Below, in pieces: positions 50,372 to 59,176 of a DNA stretch of 64,000 nt. The notes under the pieces were generated by a model. It was not told where the DNA came from. It did not search any database and worked only from the letters and a program-made list of their open reading frames with translations. The DNA lies in assembly GCF_023375815.1 (NCBI RefSeq), contig NZ_CP067412.1, positions 1,860,001 through 1,924,000 of the forward strand, in the 5' to 3' direction. The DNA comes from Pseudomonas sp. HS6 (lineage in GTDB: Bacteria > Pseudomonadota > Gammaproteobacteria > Pseudomonadales > Pseudomonadaceae). The first letter of the stretch is position 1. Each line of letters begins with the position of its first letter. Position numbers and translations under genes: made by a program.

Positions 50372-50941
50372 ATGCCTCGCGCCTTGCGTTTATCTGCAGT
50401 CGTTCTTTTGTCTCTGTGTTCCGGCATCACTGGCGCAGCCGAGCCCTCAACTGCTCCAGAAACTCTGCAGTCATTGCTCGCAACCTTGAACGAACGCCTG
50501 AACATCGGCGACCTCGTCGCCCTGAGTAAATGGGACAGCGGCAAGCCGATCCAGGACAGTCCCCGCGAAGCCCAGGTCATCGCTAATGCCCGAACGCTGG
50601 CCACCGAGCGCAAGCTTGATCCAGAAGACGTGGCGCAGTTGATCGCCGCACAAATGGAAGCCAACAAACTGGTGCAATACGGTTTGCTCGCGAAGTGGCA
50701 AGCGGCGGGCGCCGCGCCCGACACGCCCCGCCCGGATCTGGGCAAACAGATTCGGCCGCGCCTGGATGAGCTGCAAACCCGCCTGTTGCAGCAATACGCC
50801 GACTTCACGCCCTATCGCCACGATCCGGACTGCCCGACGTGGATGGCCAAGGCGCGTAACGGTTTGACTCATGATGCGCTGCACGAGCTGGCCCTGACCC
50901 GCGCAACCGGGGAGCTATGCGTTCGAGCGACGGCCCCGTGA
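50372..50941 (+). CDS. Secreted gamma-class chorismate mutase
   Basis: A 189-residue exported AroQ-fold enzyme. A signal peptide covers about residues 1-27 (SGITGAA). The helical core LLATLNERLNIGDLVALSKWDSGKPIQDSPREAQVI contains the active-site Arg, Lys and Arg cluster, and QLIAAQMEANKLVQYGLLAKWQ continues it. Two cysteines near the end fit a disulfide. Periplasmic chorismate mutases convert chorismate to prephenate outside the cytoplasm; their physiological purpose is unsettled. ATG 50372 is chosen; a TTG 15 bases earlier is an alternative. Confidence 0.87.
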   Translation: MPRALRLSAVVLLSLCSGITGAAEPSTAPETLQSLLATLNERLNIGDLVALSKWDSGKPIQDSPREAQVIANARTLATERKLDPEDVAQLIAAQMEANKLVQYGLLAKWQAAGAAPDTPRPDLGKQIRPRLDELQTRLLQQYADFTPYRHDPDCPTWMAKARNGLTHDALHELALTRATGELCVRATAP

Positions 50942-51065
50942 ATCGGGGCTCCGGCATCCATCGCTGGCGTCGATAGTCACCATCACGTCAATGAAGTTCT
51001 CATAAAAAATCCCGGGCGTAAGATCGGCTCCATACCCAACAAACAACACCCCGGAGCACACGATC

Positions 51066-51506
51066 ATGAAACGCCAAATCCTTCTCGGCATCGCTTTCTC
51101 GGTTCTCGCAGTCAACGCTTTTGCAGCCAAACCCGCTCATACCATGATCGCCGAAGGCGGTTCGGATCGTTTGATCGAACACCGTGTTGCTGAAGGTGGT
51201 TCGGATCGTCTGCAAGAACGCCGTGTTGCCGAAGGTGGCTCGGATCGTCTGCTGGAACGTCGCGTAGCTGAAGGTGGCTCGGATCGACTGCTGGAACGTC
51301 GCGTAGCTGAAGGTGGCTCGGATCGTCTGCAAGAACGTCGCGTAGCTGAAGGTGGCTCGGATCGTCTGCTGGAACGTCGCGTAGCTGAAGGTGGCTCGGA
51401 CCGTCTGCAAGAACGTCGCGTAGCTGAAGGTGGCTCGGACCGTCTGCAAGAACGTCGTGTGGCCGAGGGCGGTTCGGACCGCCTGATAGAGCGCCGCGTC
51501 GCTTGA
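51066..51506 (+). CDS. Exported protein of nine 13-residue tandem repeats
   Basis: A 146-residue protein. A 21-residue signal peptide (VNAFAA) is followed by a six-residue linker and nine contiguous copies of VAEGGSDRL[QLI]ERR covering residues 28-144, ending VA. No other domain is present. Each repeat has one Gly-Gly and alternating Glu/Asp and Arg, so the mature protein is highly charged, near neutral, and likely disordered or a repeat solenoid. Similar proteins in pseudomonads carry the label 'phage infection protein' without visible basis here. A strong terminator follows. The ribosome site is GGAG about 10 bases before the ATG. Confidence 0.82.
   Translation: MKRQILLGIAFSVLAVNAFAAKPAHTMIAEGGSDRLIEHRVAEGGSDRLQERRVAEGGSDRLLERRVAEGGSDRLLERRVAEGGSDRLQERRVAEGGSDRLLERRVAEGGSDRLQERRVAEGGSDRLQERRVAEGGSDRLIERRVA
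51147..51497 (+). repeat. Tandem array of nine 39-bp units
   Basis: Nine in-frame 39-bp units encode the 13-residue repeats. Units 3 to 8 are almost identical in DNA (GTAGCTGAAGGTGGCTCGGA), while the first two and the last differ at synonymous positions (for example GAAGGCGG, GAGGGCGG). This points to expansion from the middle by slippage or recombination. Copy number is likely to vary between strains. Confidence 0.95.
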
Positions 51507-51532
51507 TTCAACGGCTTTACCGCTAGAAAAAG

Positions 51533-51562
51533 AAAAGCCCGGCCTGATCAGCCGGGCTTTTT
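51533..51562. terminator. Bidirectional Rho-independent terminator
   Basis: AAAGCCCGGC and GCCGGGCTTT enclose CTGATCA, with AAAA before and TTTTT at the end. It lies between the converging repeat-protein and lipoprotein genes. Confidence 0.93.
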
Positions 51563-51578
51563 CACATCCAACCGTCGC

Positions 51579-51914
51579 TTACTGAGCGGTTTTCAGCTTG
51601 ACCACGTCACCGGAGATCTTGGTGGTGTAGCCGGTCAGGACCCACGCCCAGAACCAGTTTTCCTGGACTTGAGTGTTGATCATGGCGTCGCCGCCCTTGG
51701 CTTTGATCGCGGCAGTCTGGGCGCGGACAAAGCGGCTGTTCTGCTGGATCGGGATTACGCCGAACAGCAGCAGGCCGGTGGCGGTTGCTTCGCTGTGGCC
51801 AATCACGGTGTATTGGCTGCTGTCGTATTGTTTGGTGTTCATCGGGGTGCCGGTGCAACCTGCCAGAACCACACCGAACAGTGCGGCGGCGACTACTTTG
51901 CTGAGGTATTTCAC
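51579..51914 (-). CDS. Small lipoprotein of unknown function
   Basis: A 111-residue lipoprotein with lipobox VLAGC at about residue 18. The mature part has TKQYDSSQYTVIGHSEATATGLLLFGVIPIQQNSRF and a C-terminal domain with AAIKAKGGDAMINTQVQ and FWAWVLTGYTTKISGDVVKL, typical of a small family of Pseudomonas lipoproteins. GTG 51914 is preferred, with GGAG 7 bases upstream; the upstream frame extension would bury the signal. Confidence 0.8.
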   Translation of the reverse strand: MKYLSKVVAAALFGVVLAGCTGTPMNTKQYDSSQYTVIGHSEATATGLLLFGVIPIQQNSRFVRAQTAAIKAKGGDAMINTQVQENWFWAWVLTGYTTKISGDVVKLKTAQ

Positions 51915-52086
51915 TTCAAGACTCCATGGGTAAAAGCCCGGGATCCATCTCTCGGGCGGCGCACACTTTACTGGAGCTAATGGCTCATTGGTATCAATCA
52001 GGAAATGTTTCATGAAGCGCCCGACTGGTGGCCCGTCCGCGATGTCGCATACCATGGCGCCACTTCAATAAAAACAGACATCGCCC

Positions 52087-53766
52087 ATGCTCAAAGCCAG
52101 CCTGCGTAGCCACCTGACTCTCTGGTTTGCCGGTTTGTCCCTGCTGACGCTGTTGAGCGTTGGCTTCTATGTCGGCCACATCGCCACCGAACAAATGAAA
52201 CAGGCCAGCGGCAATGCGCTGCTGAGCACCGCGCGGTCGGCGGCGGCATTGCTGGGTGAGCAATTGCGCGAGCGACAGCTGGAGGTCTATCTGCTCAGCC
52301 GCGCGCCGCACCTGGAACGTGGTGATCTGGATAACCCGGCGATCCTCAAATCCATGCAACTGCGCACCCAGGCTCGCGCCGAATATGCGTGGATGGGCAT
52401 CACCGATGCCAACGGTCAGGTGCATCAGGCCGTCAACGGTTTACTGGTAGGCCAGTCGGTGCAACAGCGCCCGTGGTTCCAGGCGGGTCTACGCGGTGAG
52501 TACACCGGTGACCCGCACGAAGCCGTGTTGCTGGCCAAAATGCTGCCGGCACCGGCCAATGGCGAACCGCTGCGATTCATTGATTTCGCGGCCCCCATCC
52601 ACAATGCCGACGGACAGGTGATCGGCGTTCTCGGTGCCCACGCGCATTGGAGTTGGGTGACGCGGATTGTCGAATCGGCGGCGCTCTCGCACAAAGGCGT
52701 CGCGCCGGACATCGAGGCGTTGATCATCGATCACGACGGCAAGGTGCTGTACCCGGAAGCACTGGTTGGCCAGCAACTGGAGGCGAACGATCCCGACTCG
52801 CCGGGGTGGACCGTCGGCAACGGTTATCTGACCAGCGCGGTGACGGTGCCGACGCCCTTGAGCACTGCGCTGTCATGGTCGATTGCCGTGCGCCAGCCGC
52901 TGGACACCGCGCTGCAACCGGCGCGCCTGCTGCTCTATAAATTGTTGCTGCTGGGGGTGATGGCGGCGGTGGTGTTTGCGTTGGTCGCCTACTACCTGGC
53001 GCTGTATCTGAGTCGCCCGATCGAGCAACTGGCACGCTCGGCCCAGCAAGTGCAGAACAACCAACCGGGGACGCGTTTTCAGTTGCAGCACCCGGTGCGG
53101 GAAATCGCCCAGCTCGGCCAGTCCATCGACAGGATGACCCAATCGCTGCTGGCCAAGGAGCGTGAGTTGCAGGAAGCCAACGCCTCGCTGGAGGCCACGG
53201 TCGCACAACGTACCGCCGCCCTCACCCAGGCCAATGAGGAACTGCTGAGTCTGGCAACACACGATGGTTTGACCGGCGCCTACAACCGTCGCCGGTTTGA
53301 CGAAAAGCTCACCGAGTACAGCCTGTTGTTTCGCCGCACCGGACGGCCGTTCGCGTTATTGCTGATCGACGTCGATCACTTCAAACGAGTCAATGACACT
53401 CATGGCCACGCGGTGGGGGACGACGTACTGCGGCAACTGGCGCAGCTTATACAGATCAGCACCCGAGCCACCGATTTCGTCGCGCGCTATGGCGGTGAAG
53501 AATTTGCCGTGCTGTTGCCGGAAATCGCCAAACCGGACACCCCGGAAGTGGTCGCCGAGAAGATCCGGCGCACTATTGCCGAAGCACTGTTCCCACTGGT
53601 TGGCCCGGTTACCGTGAGCATTGGTGTCGGCCAGGCCGACCCGGCGGACAACACCCCGACAGCGCTGGTCAAACGTGCCGACCAGCAGTTGTACAAGGCG
53701 AAAGCGGCAGGCCGCAATCAAGTGGCCTGCCAACTCGCCCATCAACCCGACACCACCGCCACTTGA
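52087..53766 (+). CDS. Cache-HAMP-GGDEF diguanylate cyclase
   Basis: A 559-residue membrane receptor. Two helices (about 12-32 and 280-305) enclose a periplasmic double-Cache sensor (about 35-275, YAWMGITDANGQVHQAV ... WSWSIAVRQPLD). A HAMP and a coiled coil (to about 380) link to a catalytic domain with GGEEF at 469-473, preceded by the inhibitory RATD site five residues before. It should make c-di-GMP in response to a small external ligand, perhaps an amine given the neighbour genes. No EAL domain. Confidence 0.92.
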   Translation: MLKASLRSHLTLWFAGLSLLTLLSVGFYVGHIATEQMKQASGNALLSTARSAAALLGEQLRERQLEVYLLSRAPHLERGDLDNPAILKSMQLRTQARAEYAWMGITDANGQVHQAVNGLLVGQSVQQRPWFQAGLRGEYTGDPHEAVLLAKMLPAPANGEPLRFIDFAAPIHNADGQVIGVLGAHAHWSWVTRIVESAALSHKGVAPDIEALIIDHDGKVLYPEALVGQQLEANDPDSPGWTVGNGYLTSAVTVPTPLSTALSWSIAVRQPLDTALQPARLLLYKLLLLGVMAAVVFALVAYYLALYLSRPIEQLARSAQQVQNNQPGTRFQLQHPVREIAQLGQSIDRMTQSLLAKERELQEANASLEATVAQRTAALTQANEELLSLATHDGLTGAYNRRRFDEKLTEYSLLFRRTGRPFALLLIDVDHFKRVNDTHGHAVGDDVLRQLAQLIQISTRATDFVARYGGEEFAVLLPEIAKPDTPEVVAEKIRRTIAEALFPLVGPVTVSIGVGQADPADNTPTALVKRADQQLYKAKAAGRNQVACQLAHQPDTTAT

Positions 53767-53767
53767 A

Positions 53768-54856
53768 TCATGTATTGGTTTTCAACTTGGTCCACAACCG
53801 CGTCGTCAACCGGGCAATCGCCGCCGGCAACTCTTCCACGGTGAACAACTTGTCCATCACCTCTTTCGGCGGGTAGATCGCCAAATCCTGTTTCACGGCC
53901 GGTGTCAGGAACTCATTCGCAGCCGCGTTGGGGTTAGCGTAGTGAATGCTGTTGCTGATGTTGGCGATCACCTTGGGTTCAAGCAGGTAGTTCATGTAGG
54001 TGTAGCCGTTCTTCTCGTGGGGCGCGCTCTTGGGCATGACCACCATGTCGAACCACAACGTCGTGCCTTCGTCCGGGATCGAGTAGGCGATGTCGATACC
54101 GTTTTTCGCTTCCTTGGCACTGGCGGCTGCCTGCACCACGTCGCCGTTGAAACCGATGACCGCGCAGACGTTGCCGTTGGCCAGATCGCTGATGTACTTC
54201 GATGCATGGAAGTACTGCACGTAAGGGCGAATCTTGAACAAGGCCGCTTCGGCTTTTTTGTAATCCGCCGGTTCATGGCTGTGTGGCGGCAAGCCCAGAT
54301 AGTTGAGGGTGATCGGCAACACCTGGGTCGGGTTGTCGATGATTGCCACGCCGCACTGGCTCAACTTCTTGATATTGTCCTCTTCGAAGAACATCTTCCA
54401 CGAGCGAGTAACGTCCGTGTTGCCGAAGATCGCCTTGATCTTCTCGACGTTGTAACCGATGCCGGCAGTGCCCCACATGTACGGATAGCCGTATTGATTG
54501 CCCGGGTCGTTGACTTCAAGTTTCTTCATTAACAGCGGATCGAGGTTCTTCCAGTTCGGCAATTGCGACTTGTCGAGTTTCTGGATCGCGCCGGCCTTGA
54601 TCAGCCGCGACAGAAAGTGGTTCGACGGGCTGACCACGTCGTAACCGGTATTGCCGGTCATCAACTTCGACTCGAGCACTTCGTTGCTGTCATGGATGTC
54701 GTAAGTGGCCTTGATACCGGTGTCTTTGGTGAAGTTGGCCAGGGTGTCGTCGGCGATGTAGCCGTTCCAGTTGGAAATGTTGACCGTTTCGTCGGCAAGA
54801 GCGCCCGCCGATGCCGTTGCGAGCAAGACTGCCAGGGAAAGTGTATTGACGCGCAT
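53768..54856 (-). CDS. Periplasmic putrescine-type binding protein (PotF/SpuD-like)
   Basis: A 362-residue exported binding protein: signal peptide to about residue 21, then VNISNWNGYIADDTLANFTKDTGIKATYDIHDSNEVLESKL, a polyamine-binder fingerprint, with WGTAGIGYN and the PPSHEPADY region later. It lies 51 bp after a flavoprotein gene related to gamma-glutamylputrescine oxidase, and a LysR gene is divergent, so a polyamine uptake/oxidation unit is likely. ABC membrane components are absent here. Confidence 0.88.
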   Translation of the reverse strand: MRVNTLSLAVLLATASAGALADETVNISNWNGYIADDTLANFTKDTGIKATYDIHDSNEVLESKLMTGNTGYDVVSPSNHFLSRLIKAGAIQKLDKSQLPNWKNLDPLLMKKLEVNDPGNQYGYPYMWGTAGIGYNVEKIKAIFGNTDVTRSWKMFFEEDNIKKLSQCGVAIIDNPTQVLPITLNYLGLPPHSHEPADYKKAEAALFKIRPYVQYFHASKYISDLANGNVCAVIGFNGDVVQAAASAKEAKNGIDIAYSIPDEGTTLWFDMVVMPKSAPHEKNGYTYMNYLLEPKVIANISNSIHYANPNAAANEFLTPAVKQDLAIYPPKEVMDKLFTVEELPAAIARLTTRLWTKLKTNT

Positions 54857-54907
54857 GTTCTGTCACCTGAATTGAGTGGCTTTTGTTCTTGTGGGATGTG
54901 CGGAATT

Positions 54908-56209
54908 TCAGATTTCTGTTCTGGCCCTGACCGCCTCCACGCGCATGCGAAGCATGGCACCGATATCGAAGAAAGGTCGCGGCGGCAGCCAGCCGGGTTC
55001 GGCCCGTTGCATCACCGATTGCAGTAATGGCGAGTCGACGCCTGACGCCAGTTCCGCCAACAGCCGACCCCACAGGGTTCCGCGCGCCACGCCCGAGCCG
55101 TTGCAACCGGCCACGGCGAAAACGCCCTCCTCAACACGGTCGAAATACGCCTGGCCGCTGCGGGTCGCACTCAGGTGACCGGTCCAGGTGTAGCGAATGT
55201 CTTGCTCGCCGAGGAACGGAAAACGCCGTTGCAGACCGCGCACATGGTGTTGCCGACGCAAGACCAGCTCGCTGCTGGACAGGTCTCGCGTGCGGTATTC
55301 GGCGGTGTTGCGGATCATCACCCGGCGATCCGGGGTCAACCGCACGGTCGCGCCCAGCGGCCGGGTCGACAGCACACCCCACGGCTCGACCGAACCGATG
55401 GCCGCGAATTCCTGATCCGTGAGCGGACGCGTGAGACTGGCGCTCAACTCCATCGGGAACGTGGCGCTGTCGTTGATGCCGACGCGGGGAATAAACGCGT
55501 TGAGGCACACCAGCACTTGCTTGGCCTCGATACTGCCTTCGGCGCTTTGAGCGCGTAAACGTCCCAGGCCAACACGCTCAAGACCCGAAATGTCGGTGTT
55601 CTCGAACACCGTGACGTTGTCCGGAAGCGCATTGAGCAAGCCCTTCACGTATTTGGCCGGTTGCAGCAGCGCATTGCCGTTGCCGCACCAGATCGCAGCT
55701 TGGTAGTGGCGAGTGCCGAGCTTCTGGCTCAGCGCTTCGCCTTGCAGAAACTCGGCGCGGGCACCTAGGGCGCGCAGCGTGGCCAGTTTTGCATCGACCT
55801 GATTGAGCTTGGCCGGATCGTTCACGGCAAAGAAATACCCACTGTCGCGAAAATCGCAGTCGATGGCGTGTCGGGCAATCCGCTGTCGGACTTCTTCGCT
55901 GGCGGCGCGGGAAATCGCCGTGTCGACTTCAAACCCGGCAAAACCTGCGGCGCCGATCAGTTCGCTGTCGGCCGGGTGCTCATGGGCGACGACGAATCCC
56001 GAGTTGCGCGCCGACGCGCCCTGCGCCGCCGATTGCCGATCCACCACCACAATCCGCGCCTGGGGATGCAATTGCGCGAGGTTATGCGCGGCGCTGAGCC
56101 CGGTGATGCCGGCCCCGATCACCAGCCAGTCGGCTTTTTGCGCCCCGCTCAGGCGACCGCGTGCCGGGGAGTTTCCGGCTTGCGCGATCCAGCCACAGAT
56201 ATTGTCCAT
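54908..56209 (-). CDS. FAD-dependent oxidoreductase, PuuB-like (gamma-glutamylputrescine oxidase type)
   Basis: A 433-residue DAO-family flavoprotein. The dinucleotide motif is LVIGAGITGLSAAHNLAQL at about 29-47, followed by ARNSGFVVAHEHPAD. The C-terminal HLSATRSGQAYFDRVEEGVFAVAGCNGSGVARGTLWGRLLAE is typical of PuuB relatives that oxidise gamma-glutamylputrescine or similar amines. Co-directional with the PotF-like gene and divergent from LysR; together a polyamine module. The exact substrate is inferred. Confidence 0.85.
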   Translation of the reverse strand: MDNICGWIAQAGNSPARGRLSGAQKADWLVIGAGITGLSAAHNLAQLHPQARIVVVDRQSAAQGASARNSGFVVAHEHPADSELIGAAGFAGFEVDTAISRAASEEVRQRIARHAIDCDFRDSGYFFAVNDPAKLNQVDAKLATLRALGARAEFLQGEALSQKLGTRHYQAAIWCGNGNALLQPAKYVKGLLNALPDNVTVFENTDISGLERVGLGRLRAQSAEGSIEAKQVLVCLNAFIPRVGINDSATFPMELSASLTRPLTDQEFAAIGSVEPWGVLSTRPLGATVRLTPDRRVMIRNTAEYRTRDLSSSELVLRRQHHVRGLQRRFPFLGEQDIRYTWTGHLSATRSGQAYFDRVEEGVFAVAGCNGSGVARGTLWGRLLAELASGVDSPLLQSVMQRAEPGWLPPRPFFDIGAMLRMRVEAVRARTEI

Positions 56210-56369
56210 GCGTCACCTCGTTCGACTGTCGTTCGGCGGCTTGCCTTCTTCTGTTGGTCATGCGTGAATCGCATGTCCATGTGGTGAAGATCGCCGCCAG
56301 AGCTAGAATCTATAAGGTCTTCGAACACCAAACCAACGCTATAAAATCATCGAGCCATTCTGAAAACGC

Positions 56370-57254
56370 ATGGATAAAGTTCGCCACGTTCCGTCCTTGC
56401 AAGCCATGCAGGCGCTGGTCGAAGTCGCCCGATGCGGCAGCTTCACCCTGGCTGCGCAAACGTTGTGCCTGACACAAAGCGCCGTGAGCCGGCAGATCCA
56501 GCAACTGGAAAGTCACTTCAACGTGGCGCTGTTCGTGCGCACCAGCCGCAACCTGCACCTGACGCCGGAAGGCGAGCAGGTGTTGGCCAGTGCACGGAGC
56601 ATTTTCGAGCAACTGAAAACCCTCGAAGTACGCCTCACGCCGCAGAAACGTCCGTTCCGCATTCGCATGCACGTGTCGCTGGCGGTGCGCTGGTTGCTGC
56701 CCAGACTCAGCGACTTTTATCTGCGCCATCCTGAGGTTTCGCTGGCCATCGAAACCGTCGCCACCGAAGTCGTCGAACCGACCGGCGACAGCGATGCCTA
56801 CATCCTTTACTTGCCGACAGCATCAAGCGATCCGGATTGCCTGACGCTGTTTCAGGAAACCCTGGTGCCGGTGTGCGCCCCGAATCTGGCCGGAGCAATG
56901 CGTTCAATGGAAGCGTTGCTGCGCTTCCCGCTCCTGCATCGCTCGGTAGATCGCCAGGCATGGATCGAATGGCTGGCCGCGAACGACGGCAAACCGCTGG
57001 AAGATTACCGGCACATCCCGTTCAACCTCGATGAACTGGCACTGGATGCGGCGGCACGGGGATTGGGAGTGGCTGTGACGGACATGACGCTGGCGGCAGA
57101 ATCCATCGAGCGTGGCGTGCTGGTGGTGCCATTCGGGGAACCGCTGAAAACCGGGGGAATTTACTCATTGTGCTTGCAGCCGTCAGCGGCTTCGCATCCG
57201 GCGTGTGGGGTGGTGATGGGCTGGTTCGCGGGGCAGGCCGAACGGGAGAATTGA
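56370..57254 (+). CDS. LysR-family transcriptional regulator (GcvA-like)
   Basis: A 294-residue LysR protein. The start MDKVRHVPSLQAMQALVEVARCGSFTLAAQTLCLTQSAVSRQIQQLE is of the GcvA style, and the effector domain begins near residue 90. It is divergent from the PuuB/PotF-like operon across 160 bp and is its probable regulator; an amine or glutamyl-amine ligand is inferred from the targets. Confidence 0.88.
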   Translation: MDKVRHVPSLQAMQALVEVARCGSFTLAAQTLCLTQSAVSRQIQQLESHFNVALFVRTSRNLHLTPEGEQVLASARSIFEQLKTLEVRLTPQKRPFRIRMHVSLAVRWLLPRLSDFYLRHPEVSLAIETVATEVVEPTGDSDAYILYLPTASSDPDCLTLFQETLVPVCAPNLAGAMRSMEALLRFPLLHRSVDRQAWIEWLAANDGKPLEDYRHIPFNLDELALDAAARGLGVAVTDMTLAAESIERGVLVVPFGEPLKTGGIYSLCLQPSAASHPACGVVMGWFAGQAEREN

Positions 57255-57292
57255 AAGCGGGAACGGCCTGGATCAGCTCCCGCCGAGGATAT

Positions 57293-57682
57293 TCACTGAT
57301 TGGGGAAAGTCTGAAGATACGCCAACAAATTATCGATCTTCTCCTCATCACTCAGCCCCCAGAAGATCATCCGCGTCCCCGGGACCACGCCCTTCGGGTC
57401 TTTCAGATACGCCGTCAGCGTTTCACGGTTCCAGGTCACGCCGGAGTTTTTCATCGCGTCCGAGTACACGTAGTTCGCCGAGGTCCCGGCCGGGCGGCCG
57501 ATGATGCCGTTGAGTTCCGGGCCGAATCCGGGGCGGGCGGATTCGCCGACCTGGTGGCAGCCGCCGCACAGGCGCGGGAAGATTTTGCCGCCGGCCTCGG
57601 CGTCGCCCGCCGCCAGGGAGGGCGTGCTGAGCAGGCCTGCGTTGAGGATCAGGGCGAAGGTCAGTAAGGCGCGTTTTTTCAT
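57293..57682 (-). CDS. Periplasmic c-type cytochrome
   Basis: A 129-residue class I cytochrome c. The signal peptide ends near residue 25 (SLAA-G), heme is bound at C39-G-G-C42-H43, and the axial methionine is M105 in PGTRMIFWGL. PELNGIIGRPAG is typical of mitochondrial-like cytochromes c550. It transfers electrons in the periplasm. No oxidase or dehydrogenase gene adjoins, so its partner is unknown. Confidence 0.9.
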   Translation of the reverse strand: MKKRALLTFALILNAGLLSTPSLAAGDAEAGGKIFPRLCGGCHQVGESARPGFGPELNGIIGRPAGTSANYVYSDAMKNSGVTWNRETLTAYLKDPKGVVPGTRMIFWGLSDEEKIDNLLAYLQTFPNQ

Positions 57683-57753
57683 TGCAGGTTCCGGACTGGC
57701 GTAAATCGGGCGGCGCAAGGTTAGCATTTTGTGGCGATCCGAAAGGGCTTCGG

Positions 57754-59085
57754 CTAACGATAGGCGCCCACAACCTGCCGGACTTTTATCAGCGCCTGAC
57801 GCAGCACATCCATGTCCACCGAGCCCAGCGCAATCCGGATCGCATGGGGGACGTGCGCCGAAACCACGAACGGTTCGGCGATCGATACTGCAATTTGCTG
57901 CTGCATCAATTCGACCACGACCTGATCGGCGCGGGCGTCCTCCGGCAATGGCAGCCAGAGGAAATACGAGGACGGATGGCCAATGTGCACGATGTCTTTG
58001 AGTATCTCGCCCGCCAGCACCTGACGTGCACGAGCGTCGTGGCGTTTTTGCGCTTCGAGCAAGGTGACAGTGCCGTCGTCGAGCCAGCCGCAGGCAATGG
58101 CAGTCATGACGCCCGGGGTGTTCCAGGTGGTGGCGCGGATGATTCGCTCAAGGGCCGGGACGGTTTGCAGCGGCGCGGCGATGAAGCCGACGCGCAGGCC
58201 GGTGGCGATGTTTTTCGAGAGCCCCGAAACGTAAATCGTCCGCTCCGCTGCCAGATCGGCCAACGGTGGCGGCGGGTTATCGACCAAAAACGCGTAGGCC
58301 GCGTCTTCGATGATCGTCAGATCATGACGTCGGGCAATCGCCACCAGCTGTTCGCGCTGATCAAGAGGCATGACCCAGCCAAGCGGATTGTGCAGGGTCG
58401 GCATGCTGTACACGGCACGTACCGAGCGGCTGCGACAGAGTCTTTCCAGCGCCGGCAAATCCGGCCCGTGATCGGTTACCGGAATCGCCACCACTTCCAG
58501 GTGCAACGCTTCGGCCAGCACCTTGAAGCCGGAATAGGTCAACGCATCGGCGGCAATGACGTCACCGGGTTTGAACAACGCCATCAGCGCGACGGCCAGC
58601 CCCTGTTGCGCGCCGTTGACGATCAGTACTTGCTCGGCATCGACCTTCAGGCCACGGGTTTGTAAATGCCGGGCGACCGAGGCGCGCTCGTGTACCCGAC
58701 CCGCGTGGGGTTGATAGCGCAGCAGCGCTTCGAGGTCACCGGACAGCGCCAATTGCCGCAGTGCCGTTCGCAGTAACTCGGCCTGACCGGGCAACGATGG
58801 GTAGTTGAAATTGAGGTCGACCATGCCGACCGCCACGTCTTTCTGATCGATGCTGTGCCCCGGCGGCAATGACGTCTCACGCACGAACGTGCCCCGCCCT
58901 GCTTCGCCGCTGACCAGGCCCATCGCCTCAAGCTCCGCGTACACCCGCGACGCCGTGACCAGCGCCAGCCCTTCGCTGGCGGCCAGTTGTCGATGGGTCG
59001 GCAAACGCGTACCGGGTAGCAAACGGCCGGCGCGAATGTCGGCGGCGTAGGTATCAACGAGCGTCTTGTAACGGGAGCGCGGCAT
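57754..59085 (-). CDS. MocR-type GntR regulator with aminotransferase domain
   Basis: A 443-residue fusion. Residues 1-70 form a GntR winged helix (TRLPTHRQLAASEGLALVTASRVYAELEAMGLV). After a linker comes a fold-type I aminotransferase domain with PLP lysine K291 in SGLSKNIATGLRVGF, plus YSMPTLHNPLG and IIEDAAY. MocR proteins use PLP or its adducts to sense vitamin B6 or amines. ATG 59085 gives the family start MPRSRYKTLVD; the longer frame crosses the divergent gene. It faces an EamA exporter that it probably controls. Confidence 0.9.
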   Translation of the reverse strand: MPRSRYKTLVDTYAADIRAGRLLPGTRLPTHRQLAASEGLALVTASRVYAELEAMGLVSGEAGRGTFVRETSLPPGHSIDQKDVAVGMVDLNFNYPSLPGQAELLRTALRQLALSGDLEALLRYQPHAGRVHERASVARHLQTRGLKVDAEQVLIVNGAQQGLAVALMALFKPGDVIAADALTYSGFKVLAEALHLEVVAIPVTDHGPDLPALERLCRSRSVRAVYSMPTLHNPLGWVMPLDQREQLVAIARRHDLTIIEDAAYAFLVDNPPPPLADLAAERTIYVSGLSKNIATGLRVGFIAAPLQTVPALERIIRATTWNTPGVMTAIACGWLDDGTVTLLEAQKRHDARARQVLAGEILKDIVHIGHPSSYFLWLPLPEDARADQVVVELMQQQIAVSIAEPFVVSAHVPHAIRIALGSVDMDVLRQALIKVRQVVGAYR

Positions 59086-59176
59086 GTCGGGATGTATCCA
59101 TGACAATTCTTTGATTGTGCTGATTCTCAACCCTAGGATGAACCGCAAGCAACCCCACTCTTGAGCGTGACCCGAC

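Noticed and set aside
51147..51497. Regular 39-bp repeats as a CRISPR array
   Set aside because: Units are directly contiguous with no spacers, stay in frame and encode a signal-peptide protein; no cas genes are near.
51000..51511. Open frames on the opposite strand across the repeat array
   Set aside because: They exist only because a 39-bp unit repeats without stops; no ribosome site, and the plus-strand frame has a signal peptide and terminator.
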